Source of the DNA: Hymenobacter jeollabukensis
GTDB taxonomy: Bacteria > Bacteroidota > Bacteroidia > Cytophagales > Hymenobacteraceae
Direction: 5' to 3'
Assembly (NCBI RefSeq): GCF_005771675.1
Contig: NZ_VAJM01000010.1
Span: 1-64,000 of the forward strand
DNA: 64,000 nt
Made by a program: the position numbers and the translations under genes. Position 1 is the first letter of the stretch; the number at the start of each line of letters is the position of its first letter. Below are positions 43,168-51,440 of this stretch, piece by piece. The notes below the pieces were generated by a model. The model ran no database searches and was not told where the DNA came from. It saw only the letters and a list, made by a program, of their open reading frames with translations.

Positions 43168-43223
43168 AGCGCCGGAGGAGCGGCACCCTGACCACGCAGT
43201 CAGGGTGCCGCTCCTCCGGCGCT
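43168..43223. repeat. Perfect 25-bp-arm GC-rich hairpin
   Basis: AGCGCCGGAGGAGCGGCACC plus CTGAC at the left is exactly complementary to the right arm; the loop is CACGCA (43193-43198). It lies 62 nt past the truB stop without a T-run, so it is either an unusual terminator or a dispersed palindromic element. Confidence 0.7.
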
Positions 43224-43247
43224 CAAACCGTTCGGATAGCTCGGTTG

Positions 43248-43277
43248 CTATTGATGTAGCGCCGCTACGCGGCTGAA
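43248..43277. repeat. Right member of a 30-bp inverted repeat pair
   Basis: CTATTGATGTAGCGCCGCTA followed by CGCGGCTGAA; complement matches 42251-42280 at 26 of 30 positions. Ends 8 bp before the truB stop. Confidence 0.65.
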
Positions 43278-43284
43278 AAGCAAG

Positions 43285-44124
43285 TTATTCAGCCGGATCA
43301 GTTGTAGCCGCCTCTGCGGCCGGCGCGTCGGGCGTTGCCTGTTGCTGCTGGGCGTCGTAGTATTCCAGGCCCAGGCGGCGCTCCGGGCGCGGCATCCGTT
43401 CCCGGCGGGGCCGCTCGGTTTCGCCCTCGGGGCGCGGCGGGCGGCGGGCTTCGATGTCGGCCATGCTCAGCGCGTCTTCCAGGCGGTACTCGCCGATGCG
43501 GGTGCGCACCAGCCGGGTGAGGTGCGCGCCGCAGCCCAGCAGCTCGCCGAAGTCGCGGGCGAGGCTGCGGATGTAGGTGCCCTTGGAGCACACGATGCGG
43601 AAATGCACGTTCGGCCCGTCGATTTCGGGCAGCTCGAAGGCCTTGATGTCGACGGTTTTGCTTTTGATTTCGGCCGTGTCGCCGCGGCGGGCCACTTCGT
43701 AGGCCCGCTCGCCGTTCACCTTCACGGCCGAAAACAGCGGGGGCGTCTGCTCGATCAGACCGGTAAGCTGGGCGGCGGCGGCCAGCAGGTCTTCGCGGGT
43801 GAGGTGCTGCCAGGGCCGCTCCGCGTCGACGGCCGTTTCCAGGTCAAACGACGGAGTGGTCTGGCCCAGGCGGAACACGCCGGTGTACTCCTTTTCCTGG
43901 GCCTGAATCTGGTCGATGGTCTTGGTTTTCTTGCCCGTGCAGAGAATGAGCAGGCCGGTAGCCAGCGGGTCCAGCGTGCCGGCGTGGCCGATTTTGCGCG
44001 GTTTCAGGGCATACTTCACCTTCTTCACCACGTCGAAGGACGTCCAGCGCAGGGGCTTGTCGATGAGCAGCACTTCGCCCGGCTCCTGCTCGGGCTGGGG
44101 CGGCTTGCGGTTGGGCGCACTCAT
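43285..44124 (-). CDS. truB: tRNA pseudouridine(55) synthase
   Basis: 279 residues from the ATG at 44124. Converts uridine 55 of the tRNA T-loop to pseudouridine. The catalytic loop is GHAGTLDPLATGLL (nucleophile Asp52), with KEYTGVFRLGQTTPSFD (about 78-94) and CSKGTYIRSLARDFGE (about 173-188) also diagnostic. There is no full PUA domain; the end (220-279) is Arg/Pro/Ala-rich and likely disordered, which is usual for Bacteroidota TruB. The start overlaps the uppP stop (ATGA), so translation is coupled; ftsX-DUF3098-uppP-truB form one leftward operon. Confidence 0.96.
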   Translation of the reverse strand: MSAPNRKPPQPEQEPGEVLLIDKPLRWTSFDVVKKVKYALKPRKIGHAGTLDPLATGLLILCTGKKTKTIDQIQAQEKEYTGVFRLGQTTPSFDLETAVDAERPWQHLTREDLLAAAAQLTGLIEQTPPLFSAVKVNGERAYEVARRGDTAEIKSKTVDIKAFELPEIDGPNVHFRIVCSKGTYIRSLARDFGELLGCGAHLTRLVRTRIGEYRLEDALSMADIEARRPPRPEGETERPRRERMPRPERRLGLEYYDAQQQQATPDAPAAEAATTDPAE

Positions 44125-44927
44125 AGCAGTTCCAGCGGAATGTTCAGGGCCAGCAGCAGCAGCAGAATGCCGCCCACGATGATGCGGTAAATACCGAAGG
44201 CGCGGAAGCCGTAGCGGGCCACAAAGCCCACGAATAGCCGAATGGCCAGCAGCGCCACCACGAAAGCCACCACGTTGCCGAAGGCCAGCACTTTCAGCTG
44301 GTCCGCGTTGAGGGTGTGGCCTTCCTGAAAATAGTCGAGCAGATCCTTGGCGGCGGCGGCGGCCATGGTGGGCATGGCCAGGAAGAAGGCAAACTCGGCC
44401 GAGGCCCGGCGCGTCAGCTTCTGCGAAAGGCCGCCGATGATGGTAGCGGCCGAGCGGCTTACGCCCGGCACCACGGCAATGCACTGAAAGCAGCCGATGA
44501 TGAAGGCCTCGCGCCAGCCGGGGTTGGTGACGGGGTGGCCGCCTTCCTGCGGGTCTTCCTGCGGAAACAGCCGGTCGATGAACAGCAGCACGATGCCGCC
44601 CAGCAGCAGCGTCACGCCCACCGTCGTCACCGATTCCAGCAGCGCGTCGATGTACTTTTTCAGAAACGCGCCCACCACCACGATGGGCAGAAAGGCCACC
44701 AGCAGCTTCAGGTAGAAGTCGAAGCTCTGGAAAAAGCGCCGCCAGTACACCACCAGCACCGACAGGATGGCCCCGAGCTGGATGACCACCAGGTAGAGCT
44801 TGGTGAAGGCCGTGGGCGGAATGCCCAGCAGGGCCGAGGCAATAATCATGTGCCCGGTGCTCGACACGGGCAAAAACTCAGTCAGCCCCTCGACGATGGC
44901 CAGGAGCACGGCATGCCAGTAATTCAT
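44121..44927 (-). CDS. uppP: Undecaprenyl-diphosphatase
   Basis: 268 residues with about eight membrane helices. Removes a phosphate from undecaprenyl diphosphate to recycle the lipid carrier for peptidoglycan and surface glycan synthesis. Both active-site regions are present: EGLTEFLPVSSTGH (Glu13, Glu17, His26) and PGVSRSAATI (Ser/Arg near 150-160). Length is typical. Overexpression of this family raises bacitracin tolerance. In the cell it acts at the inner membrane, periplasmic side. It lies 10 bp after the DUF3098 gene and overlaps truB by four bases. Confidence 0.96.
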   Translation of the reverse strand: MNYWHAVLLAIVEGLTEFLPVSSTGHMIIASALLGIPPTAFTKLYLVVIQLGAILSVLVVYWRRFFQSFDFYLKLLVAFLPIVVVGAFLKKYIDALLESVTTVGVTLLLGGIVLLFIDRLFPQEDPQEGGHPVTNPGWREAFIIGCFQCIAVVPGVSRSAATIIGGLSQKLTRRASAEFAFFLAMPTMAAAAAKDLLDYFQEGHTLNADQLKVLAFGNVVAFVVALLAIRLFVGFVARYGFRAFGIYRIIVGGILLLLLALNIPLELL

Positions 44928-44937
44928 TCAGCAGGGC

Positions 44938-45261
44938 TTAGCGGCGCTGGTAGGTGGGCGGAGTGGCCGGGGCCACCGGCGCGGCGGGAGCCGTCGGGCC
45001 GGCCGGAGCTACGGGCGTGCCGGGTGTTGCTACCTGGCCAGCCACCGGGGCCGGGCCCGATTTGGCCATGATGGCGAAAAACTCTACCACGAAGCCAGCG
45101 GCCAGCAGCAGCGGGCCCAGCGTCAGGCCCAGAAATCCTTCGCCGTAATCAGCCCCGTCGAGGCTCATGGTGATGAAACCGGCGGCCAGCAGGGCCAGCC
45201 CGATAAACATCAGGCGGTAGTTGCGCGGCCCGAAGGCGAAGCGGGGAGAAGGCGTGGACAT
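44938..45261 (-). CDS. DUF3098 membrane protein
   Basis: 107 residues from the ATG at 45261 (a longer frame upstream is not coding). After FAFGPRNYRLMFIGLALLAA, with the DUF3098 start FxFGxxNY-like, there are two membrane helices (about 19-38 and 47-66) and a Pro/Ala/Thr-rich tail of about 35 residues. DUF3098 proteins are restricted largely to Bacteroidota and are found between ftsX and uppP, as here, suggesting a role in cell envelope growth; biochemical function unknown. Its own -7 box (45283-45290) and a repeat element separate it from ftsX. Confidence 0.88.
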   Translation of the reverse strand: MSTPSPRFAFGPRNYRLMFIGLALLAAGFITMSLDGADYGEGFLGLTLGPLLLAAGFVVEFFAIMAKSGPAPVAGQVATPGTPVAPAGPTAPAAPVAPATPPTYQRR

Positions 45262-45282
45262 AGAAACAGCAGTCGGAAAAAG

Positions 45283-45290
45283 CAAAGGTA
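45283..45290 (-). promoter_or_regulatory. -7 box TACCTTTG for DUF3098-uppP-truB
   Basis: Complement of CAAAGGTA, an exact TAnnTTTG match 22 nt before the ATG at 45261. Suggests an internal promoter in the ftsX operon. Confidence 0.5.
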
Positions 45291-45372
45291 AGCGGCCGGG
45301 GGCGGACGCCGCCGTTGACGCGCCAGATGAGCGCAAAGCAAAATTAGTTGCTTCAGCCTGGAAAGAACACGG

Positions 45373-45395
45373 TAGCGGGGCTGAAGTCCCCGCTA
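45373..45395. repeat. 8-bp-arm hairpin
   Basis: TAGCGGGG and CCCCGCTA with a 7-nt loop, between the family A repeat and the DUF3098 promoter. It could be a weak terminator for ftsX; no T-run. Confidence 0.35.
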
Positions 45396-45412
45396 AAACG
45401 TCCGAACGTCCT

Positions 45413-45511
45413 GTCGAGCGCAGCCGAGACATCTCGCCGGATAGTATTCCAATTGACTGGTTGCTACCTCACATCAGCACGCGAGATGTCTCGACAAGCT
45501 CGACATGACGG
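45413..45511. repeat. Inverted-repeat element, family A
   Basis: Left CGAACGTCCTGTCGAGCGCA, right CTCGACATGACGG, with GAGACATCTCGC pairing to GCGAGATGTCTC. It fills the gap after ftsX. Confidence 0.75.
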
Positions 45512-45545
45512 CCTGATAGCGTAAAGGCGCCTTTCGAGCAGTTCC

Positions 45546-46439
45546 CTAATACAACTCATCCAAGGACATGCGCAGGTACTTGCGCACGGCCCGGTAGGAG
45601 CTGAAAAAGCCGATGACGCCGCCCAGCACCAGCAGCACCAGCAGCACCGCGCCGATGAGCCGGTCGTCGCGCAGCAGGGCCAGCTCGTCGAATTCGTAGT
45701 AGGCGTATTGGAGCAGGGCCAGCAACAGCAGCCCGGCCAGGGCCCCGCTCAGGATGCCCTGCCAGGTGGCGCGGCGCAGGAAGGGCTTCTGGATAAACCA
45801 GGCCGTGGCGCCCACCAGCTGCATGGAGCGGATCAGGAAGCGCTGCGAGAACAGGGCCAGCTTGATGGTGTTGTTGATGAGCACGGCCACCACCAGTAGC
45901 AAAATCACCGCGAAGCCGAGCAGCACCAGGCTGATCTTGCGGATGTTCTGGTTGACGGAGGTAATGAGCGTCTGCGGGTAGGTCACCTCAAACACGCCCT
46001 GCTGCTGCTGCAAATCCTGGCTGATGCGCCGCAGTTGGCTGGAATCGGCAAACTCGGGGTTGAGCTTGAGGATGAACGCGTCGCGCAGCGGGTTGTCGCC
46101 GAGCAGGGCCACCGGGTCCTCGCCGGTGCGGTCGATGAACTGCTTCACGCCCTCTTCCTTCGAGAGAAAGCGCACCTGCGGCTGATCCTGGCGGTAGGCA
46201 ATGTAGGGCTTCTGGGCCAGTGTCCGCTGCAGGCGCAGCAGCTGCGTTTCGGGCAGGTTGCGCTCCAGGAACACCTGCACTTCCAGGTTTTCCTTCACTA
46301 CCCCCGAAATCTTGTGCGCGTGCACCAGCAGCAGCCCGAACAGGCCCACCACCAGCAGGGCCATGGTAATGCTGAACATCACCATGGTGTAGGGGTAGGA
46401 GCCAAGCTTCTTCTTGCGGGCGGGGCGGAACTGGGGCAT
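45546..46439 (-). CDS. ftsX: Cell division protein FtsX-like permease
   Basis: 297 residues. A basic N-terminus (ARKKKLGSYPY) and four membrane helices (about 20-42, 175-200, 225-250, 262-282) enclose a large extracytoplasmic domain at about 45-170, where partner proteins bind. FtsX pairs with ATPase FtsE to activate cell-wall hydrolases at division; in Bacteroidota ftsE is often encoded elsewhere, and none is in this window. Motifs: LEVQVFLERNLPETQ, FLSKEEGVKQF and SMQLVGATAWFIQKPFLRRA. Its gene opens the run to DUF3098, uppP and truB. Start ATG at 46439 is preceded by TACCTTTA (46446-46453), close to a -7 box. Confidence 0.92.
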   Translation of the reverse strand: MPQFRPARKKKLGSYPYTMVMFSITMALLVVGLFGLLLVHAHKISGVVKENLEVQVFLERNLPETQLLRLQRTLAQKPYIAYRQDQPQVRFLSKEEGVKQFIDRTGEDPVALLGDNPLRDAFILKLNPEFADSSQLRRISQDLQQQQGVFEVTYPQTLITSVNQNIRKISLVLLGFAVILLLVVAVLINNTIKLALFSQRFLIRSMQLVGATAWFIQKPFLRRATWQGILSGALAGLLLLALLQYAYYEFDELALLRDDRLIGAVLLVLLVLGGVIGFFSSYRAVRKYLRMSLDELY

Positions 46440-46457
46440 CGGAGGGTAAAGGTAAAT

Positions 46458-46567
46458 GGTGAACTAGTGAGATGGTGAAATAGTGAGTTTGAGGTTCTGG
46501 CTGCGCGGCCTGCGCGGTTCCGGCTGCCAGAACGAAACTCACTATTTCACCATCTCACTAGTTCACC
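46458..46567. repeat. Heptad-built inverted repeat between tamB and ftsX
   Basis: Perfect 33-bp arms: GGTGAACTAGTGAGATGGTG then AAATAGTGAGTTT at the left and its complement at the right. Arms are made of about 7-8 bp steps (GGTGAAC, TAGTGAG, ATGGTGA, AATAGTG). The right arm ends one base from the tamB stop codon. An inner 7-bp pair GTTCTGG/CCAGAAC extends the hairpin. Confidence 0.85.
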
Positions 46568-46568
46568 G

Positions 46569-49500
46569 TCAAAGGGCCGTGCGCGGGTCGTCGTCGATGA
46601 CGAGCTGCTCGCGGGCTTTGCGACGGGCCTGTTCGCGGCGGCGCAGGCGCTTACGGGCGAAGAGCTCGGTGAGGTTGTCGAACTGCTCGGTGTGCACCAC
46701 GGAGAGGCCGGCGCGGGCCTGGTTCTGCACGCCGATGTCGCGCGGGGTGGTTTCGTAGCGCAGCCGCACGCGGAACTTGCCGTCCTGGCGCAGGAAGTAC
46801 TCCAGCCCGATGTCGCCGATCAGCGAGGTCTGGGTGGGCGTGGCGTTGGGCCCAACGCCCGTGGTGTTGTTGCTGCTGATGCCGCCGAAGCGCGTCACGC
46901 GCAGCCGGCCCTGCAAGAGGCTGTAGCTCAGGCGCACCTGCAGGTTGCGCAGCTCCTCCTGGGTCACCCCGTCGAGGTTGAAGGCAATTTCCAGGTTCTG
47001 GTCGATCTGCGAGGTGAGCAGGCCCAGCTGGGTCGAGAGGATCTGGCCCAGGCTGTTCTGCACGGCATTGGTGCCGCTGGTCAGGGCCGCGTTGTTGAAG
47101 CCGCCGGGCTGGGTAAGCTGCCGGAACAGCAGCAGCGAAAATACCTGCCGGTTCAGCTCCTGTTCGTCGTTGCGAATGTTGGAGAGGAAGGAGGTCAGCG
47201 GGCCCTCTACCGACGAAGGCGCGTCGTTGAACTCCAGCCCGAGCTGAATGCGCGGCAGCAGCATGTCGCCGGTCAGGTGCATCACGGCCGTCACGCTGGC
47301 ATACACGTTGCCGACCTCGGTATCGGCGCTGGTCGTGCCTAGGATGGGGGCCAGCGAGGTGCGCTGGGTGTAGGCCGCCGTCACGTCCATCTGGCCCTGC
47401 ATCGGGTCACCGTTCCAGGTGAGCGTGCCGCCGGGTCGTACCTGAAACTCCTTGTTTACCAGTCCTTCCAGGGTGAAGTTGTAGGCTCCGCGCACCACTT
47501 CCAGCTGCCCGTACATGTTGAACTCGCCCCGGGTATCGATGTTCATGCGCAGCTGCCCGGTAGCCGAGCCGCGAATCACGTCGCCGGTGGTTTCGTCCAG
47601 AATCACCTCCATGTAGGCGTCGGGCGTCACGTCGAAAGTCGCGTTCAGGATGATGCCCGAGAGGTCCACCGGCGGCTTGGCGGCGGCCTGGGCGGCCTGC
47701 AGCGAGTCGGACAGGTTGCGGTTCACGAACTTGATGTAGCTGGCCTGCTGCACCGTGGTGGCATTGTCGAGCGGCAGCGAGAGGCGGGTGCCCGATTCGC
47801 TGCGGGCCCGCACGTTAATGACCAGGTTGTCGACGGGCCCGGTCACCGAGGCGTCGCCGGTGGCGTAGGCCGTGCCGAAGTACATGTCGTTCTGGCGGCG
47901 GGTGGTGTTGAGCACCTGCATGCGCCGGAAATTGGCCTTCAGGGCCAGGCGCATGTCGTTGAAGCCGTGGTGGTAAATCGAGCCGTCGAGCGTGCCCTGG
48001 TTGCCGAGCACATCGCGCAGCTTGATGTTGCGGAACACCATGCGGTCCTCGAAGAAGCGAATCTGGTCCTCGAAGGTGTAGGTGGTGTTCAGGTAGGCAA
48101 ACGTGAGCTGGCCCTTCGTCACGTCGACGGTGCCGCGCAGCGACGGGGCCGAGAAGGGCCCGGTGAGGCGCAGCGTGCCGCGGCCGGTGCCGCCGAGGTT
48201 GGTGAGCACGCCGGCCAGGAAGGGCTCGGCCAGCTTGATGGGCGCGTCGTTGAGCACGCCGGTCAGGTTCAGCTGGTCCTCAGGGGCGCCGGTGGGCGCG
48301 ATGGTGCCGGCCACGCTCAGCACGTTCTGCCCGTCGCGCACCACGGAGAGGTTGGTGCCCAGGCGGTTGGCCGTGTTGTCCCAGTTGGCCACGCCCGCCA
48401 CGTTGCCGATGAGCGTGTTGTCGAAAAACAGCGAATCCACCGTCAGCCGCGCCGCCGACACCAGCTGGCCGAACACCCCGCGCACGTCGCCGGTGGCATT
48501 TACCCGGCCGCGCATGTTCTGGTTGGTCAGCGGCGAGAGGGTGGCCAGCTCCAGGTCCTTCACCTCCAGGTGCAGGGTGCGCGTAGGGTCCTCCGATACC
48601 TCTCCGGTGGCCAGGATCTGCTGCCGGCCGTTCGAAAGCGAGAAGTTGGGCACCGTGATTTCGTGCCCGCCGCCGGCAATGACGATGGCGTTGTCCTGGG
48701 CAATGGTCCACTCGCGCCCGAGCAGGTTCACGCCCGACTGCCGGAACACGATTTGCACCGCGTTGGGCAGAAAATCCAGCGCCCCGTTGATCTGGGCGCG
48801 GTTGGTGGTGCCGGTTTGGGCCAGCGAGGAGGAGAAGTTGATTTTGTCCTGGTCCCACACGCCTTCCACGTAGAACTGCTCGGTGCGGCCCAGGCCCGGC
48901 AGGCGCTGCCGGGTGCTGGTCACGCTGGCCTGGGCCAGCACGTCGGGGGCATAGGGCAGCTTGGAGGTCAACAGGTCAAAGCTGACCTGCTCGGCCCGGA
49001 TGCTGTCGTAGCGCACGGCCTGGGCCGTGCCGGTAAGCTGCAGAATGGAGGTGGCCCCGTTGCGGAACGAGCCCTCCACGTGCGTCGAGTCGCTGATGCT
49101 GAGCTGGGGCACGAACACGTGCAGCAGCGGGTTGGGCCGCTTCAGGTCCAGCGTCAGGTTGATGTTGTAGTCGGGCGTGGCCTGGCGGCGCTTGCGGCGG
49201 TAGTAGGCCTCGGTGGCGCGGGCGTCGCCGGCGAAGTTCAGGCGGTATTCCTCGATGAGCTGCTCCACGTCGCGCAGCACTTGGGAGAACTGGTAGTTGC
49301 CGCGGGCCCGCAGGCGGAAGGCTTCCGAGCGCATGGCCAGCAGCCGCTCGCCCTCGCGGCGGGTGGCCAGGAGGTCGAGCGTATCGAGGTGTACCGAGCG
49401 GCCCTGCATGGTCAGGCGGGTATCGCGCAAATGGATGCGGCCCAGCAGCTCGTCCAGCGTCAGGCCCTGGAAGCGCACGTCGGCCTGGGTGCTCAGCACC

Positions 49501-51149
49501 AGCGGCTGGCTGGTGATGCCCAGGGCCCGCAGGTCGGCGCGGCGCACGTCGCCCACCAGGTCGAAGGCCTGCCGGCCGCGGCCCCAGTTCACGTTGCCCT
49601 CGCCGGTCATCTGCAGGTTCGGGTCGTTGATGCTGATGCGCCCGTCGAATTCCTGGCGCGTCACCCGGCCGTTGGTCACCTGGATGTTGCGGTAGCGGTA
49701 GCCCTTCACCCACACCGAGGCAATGTTGGCCGTGGCGTTGATGCGGGCCGCGTCGAGGTCGAAGCCCACGCCGGCGACTTTGCCGTTCACGGCCACGTCG
49801 CGGATAACCGATTCGTCGCCGAGCAGCTTGCCGAGCTGGAAGCCGGCGGTGCGCACGGTGCCCTCGTAGCTGGAGTTGCGCGGGTCGTTCTTGAACTTCA
49901 GGTTCACGTCGGCCATCACGTTGCCCAGGCGGGTGCGGAAGTCGCCGTTGGCCACGAAGTCGTTGTAGAAGCCCAGGAATTGGGCGCCGTTCAGGGTCAC
50001 AGTGCCCAGCCGCTGAAAGTAGGGCCACACCGCGGCGGGCAGTATCGGCTTCAGGTCCTTGGGGTTGACCACCGTGCCCGGCCGCAGGCGCAGCTCGGCA
50101 AAGGTCTCTTTCCACTCGGGCAGCCCCTGGGCCGTGATGTTGCCGATGATGTGGGTGCCGCCGTTGCTGTAGCGCAAATCCAGGTTTTTGGCCTGGAAGT
50201 CGCGCACGTAGCCCTTGGCCTCGCCCGAAAGGGCAATTTGCTCACCCCAGCCCCAGAGCTGCGGGGCGAAGAGGGCAATGTCGTCGGAGTACACCCGGCT
50301 GGGCTTGAGCCGCGCCGTCACCTTCACCGAGTCGTTGAAATCGGTGAAGTTCATGAAGTGCTGGTAGTCGAAGCGCACGTAATCGGAGAGCTGGCTGCGG
50401 CCCACGCGCAGGTTCAGCTTCTCGAACTGCCAGAACTTGCTGGCGTAGGTCATGTCGGCCGTCAGCTCGCGCAGCCGGGTTTTCGATGGCAGGTCGATGG
50501 CGCGCAGCCCGTCGACCTGGGCGTGAATCGTGTCGCCGCGAAACCAGATCTGCGAGAGGTCGGCGTACACGCTGTCGATGTACATGTGGGCGTAGTCCAT
50601 CGACTTGCCGTATTCGGGCACCCGCGGCTCGTCTTTGCGGTCGAGAACGAAGCGGGCGTTGTGCAGGGCCACGCGCTCCACCTTGAAGTCGAAGGGCTTG
50701 CTGACCTTGGTGGTGTCCGGCTCGCCGAGCAGGCGCTTGAAGGCCGTCAGAAACTCGTCGAGGTTGGTTTCCTGGTTGGGCGAGTTCGGGTAGGTCACCA
50801 GCTCGAAGCGCGGCTCCGTGAGGGTAACTTTGCTGAGGTAGAGCTTGTTGGGCGAAAAGACCGAGAAGGTGCTGACATCCGCTTCCAGCTCGCCGATGTA
50901 GAACAGGTTGCCGCCGCGCTTGTCGAGCACCTGCACCCGCTCCAGCACCACCTTGGTGAAGGGCCGGATGTCGACGCGGCCGATGCTGACGGGCTGCTCC
51001 AGCTTGTCGGAGAGTATTTCGGCCGCGCGCTGGGCCACCGCCGTCTGCACCGCCGGCACGCGCAGGGCCAGCACGGCCGCCCCGAGCAGCAGCGCCAGCA
51101 GCAGCACGAGCCCGAGCAGGACCTTCAGGATGACCTTTATAACTTGCAC
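46569..51149 (-). CDS. tamB: TamB-like translocation/assembly module protein
   Basis: 1526 residues if the GTG at 51149 is used (MQVIKVILKVLL); TTG at 51185 is the only other start in frame, and no ATG is available. One N-terminal membrane helix is followed by a very long run of beta-strands typical of AsmA/TamB bridge proteins, which span the periplasm as a hydrophobic groove and move lipids or help insert outer-membrane proteins. The C-terminal third contains the TamB (DUF490) domain, with GNVYASVTAVMHLTGDMLLP and RIQLGLEFNDAPSS near 1330-1370, and the tail ends in a basic helix RRREQARRKAREQLV. Divergent from tsaD, as in many Bacteroidota. Confidence 0.9.
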   Translation of the reverse strand: MQVIKVILKVLLGLVLLLALLLGAAVLALRVPAVQTAVAQRAAEILSDKLEQPVSIGRVDIRPFTKVVLERVQVLDKRGGNLFYIGELEADVSTFSVFSPNKLYLSKVTLTEPRFELVTYPNSPNQETNLDEFLTAFKRLLGEPDTTKVSKPFDFKVERVALHNARFVLDRKDEPRVPEYGKSMDYAHMYIDSVYADLSQIWFRGDTIHAQVDGLRAIDLPSKTRLRELTADMTYASKFWQFEKLNLRVGRSQLSDYVRFDYQHFMNFTDFNDSVKVTARLKPSRVYSDDIALFAPQLWGWGEQIALSGEAKGYVRDFQAKNLDLRYSNGGTHIIGNITAQGLPEWKETFAELRLRPGTVVNPKDLKPILPAAVWPYFQRLGTVTLNGAQFLGFYNDFVANGDFRTRLGNVMADVNLKFKNDPRNSSYEGTVRTAGFQLGKLLGDESVIRDVAVNGKVAGVGFDLDAARINATANIASVWVKGYRYRNIQVTNGRVTRQEFDGRISINDPNLQMTGEGNVNWGRGRQAFDLVGDVRRADLRALGITSQPLVLSTQADVRFQGLTLDELLGRIHLRDTRLTMQGRSVHLDTLDLLATRREGERLLAMRSEAFRLRARGNYQFSQVLRDVEQLIEEYRLNFAGDARATEAYYRRKRRQATPDYNINLTLDLKRPNPLLHVFVPQLSISDSTHVEGSFRNGATSILQLTGTAQAVRYDSIRAEQVSFDLLTSKLPYAPDVLAQASVTSTRQRLPGLGRTEQFYVEGVWDQDKINFSSSLAQTGTTNRAQINGALDFLPNAVQIVFRQSGVNLLGREWTIAQDNAIVIAGGGHEITVPNFSLSNGRQQILATGEVSEDPTRTLHLEVKDLELATLSPLTNQNMRGRVNATGDVRGVFGQLVSAARLTVDSLFFDNTLIGNVAGVANWDNTANRLGTNLSVVRDGQNVLSVAGTIAPTGAPEDQLNLTGVLNDAPIKLAEPFLAGVLTNLGGTGRGTLRLTGPFSAPSLRGTVDVTKGQLTFAYLNTTYTFEDQIRFFEDRMVFRNIKLRDVLGNQGTLDGSIYHHGFNDMRLALKANFRRMQVLNTTRRQNDMYFGTAYATGDASVTGPVDNLVINVRARSESGTRLSLPLDNATTVQQASYIKFVNRNLSDSLQAAQAAAKPPVDLSGIILNATFDVTPDAYMEVILDETTGDVIRGSATGQLRMNIDTRGEFNMYGQLEVVRGAYNFTLEGLVNKEFQVRPGGTLTWNGDPMQGQMDVTAAYTQRTSLAPILGTTSADTEVGNVYASVTAVMHLTGDMLLPRIQLGLEFNDAPSSVEGPLTSFLSNIRNDEQELNRQVFSLLLFRQLTQPGGFNNAALTSGTNAVQNSLGQILSTQLGLLTSQIDQNLEIAFNLDGVTQEELRNLQVRLSYSLLQGRLRVTRFGGISSNNTTGVGPNATPTQTSLIGDIGLEYFLRQDGKFRVRLRYETTPRDIGVQNQARAGLSVVHTEQFDNLTELFARKRLRRREQARRKAREQLVIDDDPRTAL

Positions 51150-51274
51150 GCTGGTTGGGGCGGAGGAAAAACGAGTCGGACGCAATACGCCCCGGCACGA
51201 AGACGTAAACGCCGCCGGGATGGATGCTTATACGCCCCGACCCAACGGATATTCTGCAAAAAAAGCTAATCTGT

Positions 51275-51440
51275 GTTAGACATGGGACTTTGAGACATGA
51301 GAAGCGAGATGGATGTCAGCAACGAAGCCGTTGAACGATACATCCGTTTTACATCTCATGTTGCAAACGCTCATGTCCAAAGAAGTGCGTGACGTCCGTC
51401 TCACTTCTCACTTCTCACTTCTCATGTCTAAACAAAGTCC
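51275..51440. repeat. Inverted duplication of the tsaD 5' end with CTCACTT steps
   Basis: The left arm (about 51277-51313, GACATGGGACTTTGAGACAT then GAGAAGCGAGATGG) is an inverted copy of the tsaD start region, whose complement reads ATGGGACTTTGTTTAGACAT then GAGAAGTGAGA. The right arm includes three CTCACTT-type heptads and runs into tsaD codons 1-8. Confidence 0.7.

Noticed and set aside
47967-51269. 1100-codon open frame on the plus strand
   Set aside because: Antisense shadow of tamB with the same artefact composition; the minus-strand product has a clear domain.
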